NCBI GenBank assembly: GCA_949130485.1
Contig: OX422191.1
Location: 1,181,441 to 1,245,440, forward strand
Direction of reading: 5' to 3'
DNA length: 64,000 nt
DNA from: Agelas oroides
Lineage: Eukaryota > Porifera > Demospongiae > Agelasida > Agelasidae
Under the pieces are notes generated by a model. The model searched no databases and was not told the origin of the DNA. It saw nothing but the letters and a program-made list of their open reading frames with translations. Position 1 is the first letter of the stretch. Every line of letters starts with the position of its first letter. This document shows positions 56,740-64,000 of the stretch, in pieces. The position numbers and the translations under genes are program-made.

Positions 56740-58827
56740 CTTGAAAGTATAGCAGTAGTTCTTTAGCATCACCAACATGTCCATGTGTCAACAAGCACTC
56801 CACAAGTCTCTCATAAGTAGCAGAGCTTTTATCAATAGTCTTCCAATTGAGCAGAGCCACATACTTCTGCTCTTCTTCGTCTCCTGGATACATTCCTGCT
56901 AGATCCTCCAGATCCCATTGATTGATCCCAAGATATGGAGCCAAGTCTTTCCAGCTTCCCATCTTTTTCGCCAAGACTTTCAGTACATCATTCGAACAAG
57001 TCTCTTGGAGCTTGTCTGCAGGAATGTTTGTGATCAGATCATTCAAGTGACCAAAGTCCTCTTCACTCATGCGTTCTGCTTCATCTTCAGGAATAAAATG
57101 TTCAAGTCCAAAGTTCTTGGTTCTGATCCTATTGTCTGTTCTAATATGTGCTACTGTCTGTGGATAAAGCTCGTGAATGTTGTCTGCAACAGTGTGATAG
57201 TCAACCTCTAACCTTTGGACACCTATCCCAGCTAAAATTGCCAGGTCTTCCTCACAGAGTTCCTCAAAGATTACACTGATACACTTTGGAATGAGGAATG
57301 TGAACTGGTGAGTGCTGAATCCTCCTTCCCAGTAGGCATAAATGATGAATTCCTGATCAATTCCTGTGGCTTTCTCCATTGCTTCCTTTACTAATTGTAT
57401 ATCGCCCAGTGTCCATTCAATTCCACTACCACCTCCACGAGTCACTCGCAGTTTCTGAATTATTTTGAACTCTGAAATCTCTTTCTCAGACTGAGGGTCT
57501 GGGAGAGTGGAGAGTGGTGTATCAGAAAGTAACCTACTTTTGTACAACTGAAATGCAGGCACCATCTCAACGTCAAAAGCATCTGCAGCCTTCCAAAGAA
57601 TACCCCAGTTGAGAAAGTTTATGAACTGGGGTTGCAAAGCAGTGAAGATATGGGGGATAGAGTCTGCATTATTCAGAATACTGGGATCAATATACTGATT
57701 TTCTGGGTACAAAATATGGCTGAAACTTTGTAGGTATTCCTTCAGCTGATTAACTTCTACTTTTACTGCAAGTGATGTCCCTACATCAGAAATGAGCTGT
57801 TGGAATTCTGAATTGCAGTGTGTTGCTTTTGGGGAGTCGTGTGTTAAAGGGACTCGTTTCATTCCAGATCTAGTGTACGTGGATATACAGTTATTGGTCT
57901 CTGCCTGTGATGTATCAGTTTTGATATCTGGCTGCGATGTATTGGTACTGGTCTCTGCCTGCGACACGTGTGTCTTGGTCTCTGGCTGTGATGTATTGGT
58001 ACTGGTCTCTGTTTGCAAAGACTGTAAGTCTATGACTACATTATTCACCTCAATCCTGAGGATGCCGTGTTTAGCTAGGTCCCTTCGGTTACCATCATCC
58101 AGATGACTGAAGGAACTGACAACCATTTCTGGGATCAGGAAAGTGAATACAACGCTGCCTGGAGTCTGGTGGGCATAGACAATCATACTGTCATCAATTC
58201 CCGTGTTCCTACTAATGATTTGTCGCACCCTTTCAACATCTTCCCTAGTGGTGTTGTCAACATTAGTATCCCCATTACACACAATTTTCATTCTTTTGCT
58301 TCCATGGCAGTCTTCCGTCTCTTCAAATGTAAGAGGATCACGCATTCTTTTAAGAGGTTTTTTACGGGGGAAGTTATCTTCGTACTGTTTCAGGAGAGTC
58401 ATTGATTGCTCATTTCCAAAGCTTTTCACAATTTGCCTCAGGAGGTGGGTGTGCATGAAGTTGATGTACTGCGGAACTAGTGCCTTAATAATATCTCGTG
58501 GAGTTACACAGTGTGCGTACAGCTTTGTGTTAATATATCTCTGACGGGTGTGGGGATGGCAGAGAAGTTCCAAGAAGTCCTTTAGATCTTCCACATCAGC
58601 TGTCTTATTGAGTTGTTTAGCTATTTTGATGAACACAACAGTAAATTCAGTAGGTGGGTCCCATTCCTCATCACTGACGAGTCGTTCCATTTGTGTGGAG
58701 ATAAGTTCCTCGGGTTCTTGTGTTTTCACTGTTGTTTCTTCCACACGTCTGATATGCTTAACTGACTCAGAAACTTGTGCTTGGTGATGTTGGCTGAAAA
58801 TCTCATTAGGTGTTGTTGTTTTCTTCT
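56740..58827 (-). CDS. NLR exon 3: duplicated unknown module, Thr/Ser repeat linker, second Death domain
   Basis: This single exon of 2,088 bp (about 696 codons, phase 1/1) opens after TTTTTGCAG|AG and closes at CAAG|GTCAGC, a donor weaker than the others. In exon residues: an acidic lead-in (1-60); unit 1, a helical part (62-155, with PQYINFMHTHLL) and an alpha/beta part (195-270, with TGIDDSMIVYA and FTFLIPEM); a linker of 9-residue Thr/Ser repeats (272-313); unit 2, homologous to unit 1 (helical part 341-435 with PQFINFLNWGIL; alpha/beta part 470-545 with TGIDQEFIIYAYW and FTFLIPK); then a Death domain (about 595-695, with LKVLAKKMGSWKDLAPYLGI and WDLEDL). I do not recognise the repeated module as a named family. 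The second Death domain is moderately clear. Its place between the first Death domain and NACHT suggests an adaptor or regulatory segment. Confidence 0.85.
57890..58009 (-). repeat. Coding minisatellite: four 9-residue Thr/Ser repeats
   Basis: Four 27-bp units encode ETSTNTSQP, ETKTHVSQA, ETSTNTSQP and DIKTDTSQA, then a partial ETNN. Odd and even units pair, so the higher-order period is 54 bp. It forms a flexible, potentially O-glycosylated or phosphorylated linker between the two homologous modules of exon 3. Confidence 0.85.
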
Positions 58828-59694
58828 CTGCAAAAATAGAACAGAAAATGAAAGACAACATTTACAACTCTTCTGGGAATTCCAACAGTTTACTAGTAGT
58901 TGATATTTCAATTAGAGAAGTTTGCCCTGACGATGACTAGTTGAAATATCAGCAACGTTTACACATCATTGATGCGTACTATATTTTCTACAGACACATT
59001 AATTGCCTAGATACCCAAAATCTAAAAGTCTAACCAACCAGAACGCAGAAATAGCTCCCATTTTAATTGGTTGCATGATGGCTTTTAATTCTTCAGTAGT
59101 ATACGCAACCAGTTTGGTTAGTAGATGCATCCTCAAGTAGGTAGTTGTCATGTGTGAATCCTCAGGGAGCATCATTTCTCTGTATTTACTGCATTGGCAA
59201 ATTATCTATGTGCTAACCGGTCTCTTCAAAGGGAGTTTGGGCTTTGATGGGTTATGGCCATTCATAGAAGGAAATCATTCATTTTTGGCTAGTCTGACAG
59301 CACCAATCCTTGCTTGCAGAAAGTATTTCCTGCAAGTAAAGGTTCGATGACACTAGATTAGTTTTTGACTTTAATGTGTTACAGTACAAGGAGAAAGTAT
59401 TTCAACACCAAGATATGGGTGTTCTGTTCCTTACCCCGTATCCTAGGTTTGTTTAGGAGTCAATACTGTTACCTGTTACCCGTAACCTGTATCAGTTTTG
59501 TATATGTAACCACCGTAGTTCACAGCAGACCTGAAGCTAACTGTGTACAACCTACTCGTATGCATACCCGTATGCTACTGGTATACATATATGTACAAAT
59601 GTTCGAAAGCAGTACTGTACTGTCCCGGTATGTACCCTGAGGGGAGGTTCCTGGAGAGATGCAAATAAAGAATGCAACAATCAGTTTTACTTAC
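58828..59694 (-). other. Intron 2 of the NLR gene
   Basis: The 867-bp intron is bounded by donor GTAAGT and acceptor TTTTTGCAG. No gene, repeat array or recognisable mobile element is seen in it. Confidence 0.6.
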
Positions 59695-60096
59695 GCATAC
59701 TCTCTTGCATGTCTGTCTGTTGTGACATCACTGCGGGTAATGGCTCAGATACTGGCGAAGGTGGAAAGACGTTGGTCTCAGGATGGCCACCTACATCTAA
59801 TTCACTTCTTTCAACTGGGCAGTACTTTGTCTCCAGAGCAGCAGCCAACTGACTCGCTCCCACCACCGGACGTCTGAGAGCATCTGTAAGAGTCTTCCAG
59901 CTGGGATTGTCACCAGTGGTCAACCATGCTTTAAGCATCTCTCGAAGTTGATGTTTAGCGGTAGTGAAGTCTGCCCGGATGTTGTCCAGTGTTCCAACCC
60001 TCACTTTGAGCTGGAGCCCAAGGTCGTACCACTCAGTGGACATGTCCAGAACCTCTCCCAGCACACAACCAAGGTCATCCAAGGTCAGCTTGTTCC
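59695..60096 (-). CDS. NLR exon 2: N-terminal Death domain
   Basis: The 402-bp exon (134 codons, phase 1/1) lies between acceptor TTCCAG|GG and donor ATGC|GTAAGT. After the split Gly it reads NKLTLDDLGCVLGEV, then EWYDLGLQL, LDNIRADF, a basic helix around LREMLKAWL, and PSWKTLTDALRRPVVGASQL. This is the six-helix Death-domain pattern, including the typical W..LG.QL, L..I and SW..L..AL positions over about residues 5-92. The last ~40 residues are a Pro/Ser-rich linker. Death domains recruit other Death-fold proteins in innate immune and apoptotic signalling. It sits just after the 2A site, so it would be the extreme N-terminus of the skipped product. A CARD or DEATH-like variant is possible, but the tryptophan pattern favours Death. 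Confidence 0.82.
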
Positions 60097-60224
60097 CTGG
60101 AAGATCAGAAATTAAAATTTGTACTTTACAATGGCATGGTTAGCTTCATTCTAAGGTTGCTCCCCCTTTGACCACTTACATGCAGCCTTGAATATACAAG
60201 CTTTAAAGTGATGTCATAGGCAGA

Positions 60225-60393
60225 AAGCTGATACAAAGGGTATTGTGGATCTCAGAACAGTGAAGAACCAGGCAACGTAATGATCTGTGACTGATGTATT
60301 TATTAAACACCTAACAGAAGCTGATACAAAGGGTATTGTGGATCTCAGAACAGTGAAGAACCAGGCAACTTAATGATCTGTGACTGATGTACC
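60225..60393. repeat. 93-bp direct tandem duplication
   Basis: The stretch beginning AAGCTGATACAAAGGGTATT at 60225 is repeated from 60318 with about one substitution (CAACGTAATG versus CAACTTAATG) over the shared ~75 bases. It lies inside intron 1. Confidence 0.8.
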
Positions 60394-60480
60394 GTATAGC
60401 GGGAAATTCTCGCTGGGTGCAAATGTTTGTGATTTTCATGGACAGACCTGCTCCCCGAAAATAAAAACCGCGAAAAAGTG
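60392..60480. mobile_element. Remnant of TA-type inverted-repeat element (CCGTATAGCGGG family)
   Basis: After a TA dinucleotide the sequence reads CCGTATAGCGGGAAATTCTCG, the same terminus as the complete elements at 38018 and 45312. Downstream it keeps only traces of the inner repeat (AACCGCGAAAA). The other end is absent, so it is a truncated copy. Confidence 0.55.
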
Positions 60481-62622
60481 AACTAAGCTATAAGATGGAA
60501 ATTGATGACATCATTATGTGCTTACGTCGATACAAACTAGTGCCTATGTGAACAAGATGGTTCTCTACAGTCTGTCTACCCTCTAAATAGTCACTGTAGA
60601 GAAGAATCAGCTTGCTACTACAAAAAATGCCAACGGACCCAGAAGAGACGCTCCGAAGTTGTTGAAGTCGAGATCAGCAGTGCTGAATCCTTCTGTTCAA
60701 CAAGCCAGTTTCTTGCCCACGGCGGCAGGCATACAATAGCAAGTGAGTGAACAGCGTCAAATAACCATTGCTACAGTTTGAAGAATGCTGTATACTGTAC
60801 TTTGCATGTGTAAACAATAGTTTCTAGCGCATAGGTATATACTTACATCAGTAAACACGTCACTCTCAATGCAAGTTTTGTAATAAAAGAAAAGCAAAAA
60901 TATATACAGCATGGTTGAACACTTGACACAGTACATGCTACTGAAAGAAGCCTGCATCTTTATGAGCCTTGTGCCAAGGGAGTGAGCCTGGTACACTGCA
61001 TCATGCACATAGTAGACAGACATGTGGGCACAACCTGAAATGCACCTATGTAGCTCAGAGCTCATGTTAACAGTTAATTGTTATAGAAATGTTAGCAAAC
61101 TAGATTCTCAGTGAGCCAGACGTGACATCTACTTCTGTTTCAAAAACCGAATACCATGTAGTGGGTACTTTCACCGGCTCGATCCATTGTACTACAAACG
61201 TTTATTGTGCATGGGTTAAACTTTCACAGCAAATGGAAAAAATGCGGAGTAAGTTAGCTAGCTTGCTAGCTACATAGCTACTCTGCTAGCTTCTACCAGA
61301 GATACTCACAATGGAGACCTTTGCCAAGTTACCTAGCATAGTTATGGACACTGTCACCATTGGCAGCATGGACTAGTCTCACAAGCAGAAGTGAGGTGGA
61401 TCGTGGCTCACACGAGACTAGGCATGGACAGGCTGAAATGAGAAGAGGGTGGGCACTCGAAGTGTGGTAACCGTCTTCTTATTGCAGCAGCAACGTGCAC
61501 ACCTCTTTGTAGAACTACATGTACATGGTTACATGTGATATAAATTTTGCGAAAAATGAAAAAATTATACCCTCACAAAAAATACCTCCCTATAACAGGT
61601 AGTAGTATGTAACAATATTCAAGAGGAAATGGTGTGGACATGTCATGAATATTGTTTAAGCACTCAGTGGGGTTCAGGGTCAAAGTCCAGCCTGCTAACA
61701 ACAATGCAGAGCAACAACATGGAGCAGGATCTAGAACCTTGAGGAATATCCCATCCAGTAACTCTTAGTGTGTTGTTATGTGCTCCTAAAACAGGCTGGT
61801 TGCATATGGTTACAAAGTTGAAGAGACAATGGTTACCAGAAGTTTCTACAAACTAAACTGTAGAAGACAATGTGAGAGATTATCTTACAACCATAATCTT
61901 CAGATCTAACCACAAACATTTGTGAGTGAGTCAATTAAGGGCTCAATCATACCAAACTGCAGTTGTAATGCTCCAAAAGATATTCTAGGATTGTCTGTAT
62001 ACCAAAACTTGAACCTCTCAAATACTCCCTCTTCATTTTGTCAGTAACCATGGTAACCCACTCTGTTGTTAAGACAACCAACTTCATTATGTAGTCCATG
62101 CATGCAAAGGCCACCCCTGAAGTGAGTTGAAGACAGCTTTGGGAGAGGATTAAATGTGTTAGGTGTTGGGCTGGAATCTGACTCTGGAAATATCGACAGT
62201 GGACAAACAATTCAGACAAGTTTGTTGAAGGACTACCAGAGGCTCATCTTAATCCAACTGCATGCAACACTCATTGTAAGGGACGAAAATGCCACAGCCA
62301 GTAAACCAGATAGAAACACTACAATTTGTTGTGTATTGCGAGGTTCAAAGTTGTTGACAGTCAAATAGCTCAACATCAAAAAACATACATATCACTGACC
62401 GTGAATGTAAAAGTAAAACCATACACCTACCAGAACAGATCTTTCCAGAGAGCATGTTGCTTTCAAGCTCTCATGGATGCTAGTGAAGTACATGGGTGCC
62501 CAACATGCATACTATCATAACTATATGTATATGAGACAATATACCACGCTCCTCTGTCTTCTTGTGGTGAGGAGGTCTGAAATTGAGGCTACATTCTTAA
62601 TACCTTGTGTTAATATACTCAC

Positions 62623-63079
62623 CAACAGGTCCTGGATTCATCTCTACATCCCCACTCATCAGCAGTAGTAGAACTACCACCGCCCCTACCACCATCCTCC
62701 CTAGACCTGGAGGAACACTGAAACCTGGGCTGAAGGAAACACAGCGGGCACTGGTATGGGACGAGGAGTGCGACAGACACCAAATGTTTGACTTCACTAT
62801 TTCATTCTGAAGGGCCATGGCTGGTAGTATGTTGTTGAGAGATGGTAGCATGAGGGGGGTGTGGTTGAATGTTGTGTGATGTAGGTGAATACACCGTTGA
62901 TCCATGGGGTTCATGTGGTCTGTAGTGGCTAGCTGCATGTGTTCAGCTGCTACTACCAACATTGGTAGCATGAAAATACACACAGCCAGTAGGAAGGCAT
63001 GGCTAGCGGTCACATGACCCAGTTGGCACTGGAACCGAGGGTTAATGCACCGAGGTCGTAACCTTATGAAGGCTCTCAT
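62623..63079 (-). CDS. NLR exon 1: hydrophobic leader with 2A-like peptide
   Basis: The open frame from an ATG at 63079 encodes about 152 residues and ends at a strong donor (GTTG|GTGAGT) in phase 1. An inner ATG at 62695 (residue 129) has A at -3 and G at +4 and starts a ~23-residue peptide: MVVGAVVVLLLLM followed by SGDVEMNPGP. This is the size and layout of the 2A signal leaders described at the N-termini of sea urchin NLR proteins, so 62695 is the preferred start. The longer frame adds another hydrophobic stretch (residues 28-46) and may be 5' UTR or a second leader. The frame joins exactly to the Death-domain exon 2,526 bp downstream: after the Gly-Pro skip site come V-G and then NKLTLDDL. 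Start choice is uncertain; the exon itself is well supported by its motif and splice phase. Confidence 0.75.
62627..62653 (-). other. 2A ribosome-skipping motif GDVEMNPGP
   Basis: The nine residues match the 2A consensus D-(V/I)-E-x-N-P-G-P at every fixed position. In known 2As the ribosome fails to form the Gly-Pro bond, releasing the upstream peptide and continuing from Pro. Here the upstream product would be the hydrophobic leader and the downstream product a leaderless receptor starting P-V-G, immediately before the first Death domain. The upstream run VVVLLLLM matches the leucine-rich context seen in animal NLR 2As. Confidence 0.85.
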
Positions 63080-64000
63080 TATGTTGGTTTGACTTTCTGG
63101 TACTCAACCCTGACTAGAATTGGGAAAGAGGAGATGGAGCGAAATGTCAATTATTTTAGGAAAAATGCCATGTTTAGCATACTTACCCACTGTTCTACTG
63201 AAGAAATGGTTAGTGGAGGGGCATTCAAGGGCAGTCGGCGACTAGATACAACTGTTCTGGCTAACTCTAGAATCACTTGTAAGCAGACTAAATCACTCAG
63301 TTTCGCCTTGTGATGTGACTCTCCTACGTGTAGTCAGGAGTGAGCTGTAGCACTAGCACCTGCTGAAGAAAAACAGATCATTGTGATCACTACATTCAGA
63401 AGGGGATGGACTGAACAGTTAATTATATGAATGTGGAAGCTGCATAAAACTTTAATTACAAACAAGTCCGTTTGTGACTAGGATCAAGAATCTTGATTAG
63501 CAAAGAATATCCTTGATTATGCGATCACCCCCTTCCAAAGCTCTTGATCACTTGATTTAGGCCACTCCAAATGAGACTATAGTTTCCCGTCCTCCGCCCG
63601 CCCCTTCCAGAGTCTACCGCCCCATTTGACCATTAAGGCCATTACTATTCTAAATTCTCTGCAATGTCATCCAACATGCACTAGCACATAGTACACATAT
63701 AGAAAATGTAGCATTAACGTATTAGACAGGTGTAAAAGCAGACATAGCGCCAATGTCATCTGGAACGCTAATAGTGTGAATGTGTTTGACAGCTCCAGGA
63801 TGCAGACATTCCGACGCAGTTAATGGACATAGTTTTCTTTTGCACAAATCTATACTGCAGTGTGCTTATAATGAGATTCATAGTAATGGTTAGACTGCCC
63901 GCCCACATGTAAAATGACAGAAGTCAGGATGGAAAACTATAGTCTCATTACAAGTGGCCTTATAGTGTTCAATTGACAAAATTGTAGCCATGCCTCCAAT
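63080..64000. other. Region upstream of the NLR gene
   Basis: This should contain the promoter of the minus-strand gene. I see no clear TATA box or initiator that I would defend, and no open frame with recognisable domains on either strand. Confidence 0.4.

Larger units (their letters stand above)
60097..62622 (-). other. Intron 1 of the NLR gene
   Basis: The intron runs from donor GTGAGT at 62622 to acceptor TTCTGATCTTCCAG next to 60096. It holds a 93-bp tandem duplication (60225-60393) and a fragment of a TA-type inverted-repeat element (from 60392). Several open frames of 60-100 codons occur on both strands, but none has recognisable domains. I see no gene in it. Confidence 0.6.
345..63079 (-). 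other. Giant NLR receptor gene (2A signal - Death - module x2 - Death - NACHT - LRR array), 3' end not in window
   Basis: Four large exons and 43 short LRR exons lie in the same orientation with compatible splice phases. Exon 1 ends in phase 1, exons 2 and 3 are phase 1 on both sides, and exon 4 goes from phase 1 to phase 2. LRR exons are almost all phase 2 on both sides, mostly 84 bp. Joining exons 1-4 from the ATG at 62695 gives 4,082 bases, 1,360 codons plus two bases, with no stop. LRR exons could add about 1,190 residues. NLR proteins are cytosolic sensors in which LRRs detect ligands, NACHT oligomerises and Death domains recruit signalling partners; that role is inferred from family. 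No terminal exon was found. The array could instead serve several transcripts or contain unused exons; only transcript data can tell. Confidence 0.75.

Noticed and set aside
57792-58106. Plus-strand frame of 104 codons across the Thr/Ser repeat
   Set aside because: Antisense shadow of the coding minisatellite in NLR exon 3.
61947-62219. 90-codon minus-strand frame in intron 1
   Set aside because: No recognisable domain and no matching splice sites linking it to exon 1 or 2.

Overview
The window looks like animal (metazoan) nuclear DNA, most likely from a sponge. It is intron-rich and A+T-rich, full of short inverted-repeat transposons, and carries one very large NLR-type innate immune receptor gene on the minus strand. 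The domain set (Death domains, NACHT ATPase, ribonuclease-inhibitor-type leucine-rich repeats) and a 2A-like peptide at the N-terminus fit the expanded NLR families of marine invertebrates. The sponge assignment is an inference; cnidarian, sea urchin or amphioxus cannot be excluded from the sequence alone.

Layout, in the direction of transcription (high to low coordinates). The exon at 62623-63079 encodes a short hydrophobic signal-like segment followed by a perfect 2A ribosome-skipping motif (GDVEMNPGP). Exon 2 (59695-60096) is a Death domain. Exon 3 (56740-58827) holds two copies of an unrecognised ~200-residue module, a Thr/Ser-rich 9-residue repeat linker and a second Death domain. Exon 4 (55150-56668) is the NACHT ATPase. 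The splice phases of these four exons agree (1, 1, 1, then 2), so they join into one continuous frame of about 1,360 residues. From 54973 down to 345 follow 43 small exons, nearly all 84 bp and phase 2 on both sides, each coding one 28-residue LRR. No terminal exon, stop or poly(A) signal was recognised, so the gene probably continues below coordinate 1.

The LRR array was built by repeated tandem duplication: ~960-bp single-exon units, a 4.5-kb duplication (5.6-9.6 / 10.1-14.1 kb), a 5.67-kb-offset duplication of a multi-exon block (14.1-17.7 / 19.8-23.9 kb, with an older copy at 2.75-5.6 kb), a 3.06-kb tandem (31.3-34.4 / 34.4-37.4 kb) and three copies of a ~4-kb block (26.6-30.5, 37.8-43.0, 45.1-50.2 kb). 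Because paralogous empty sites are present in the same window, several transposon insertions and their target-site duplications can be read directly: a piggyBac-like element (TTAA), TA-flanked elements and a 312-bp element with a 9-bp target duplication. One LRR exon (23631-23891) carries a 177-bp in-frame insert related to the piggyBac-like element, another (30440-30532) is a chimera of two exon families, and a few are broken relics.

Together this looks like a modular receptor. A 2A-controlled N-terminus could send the product either to the cytosol or to the secretory route, two Death domains could recruit signalling partners, NACHT could drive oligomerisation, and a large pool of freely interchangeable LRR exons could vary the ligand surface. 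The last two kilobases on either side of the gene, and most intron DNA, show only repeats or nothing recognisable.
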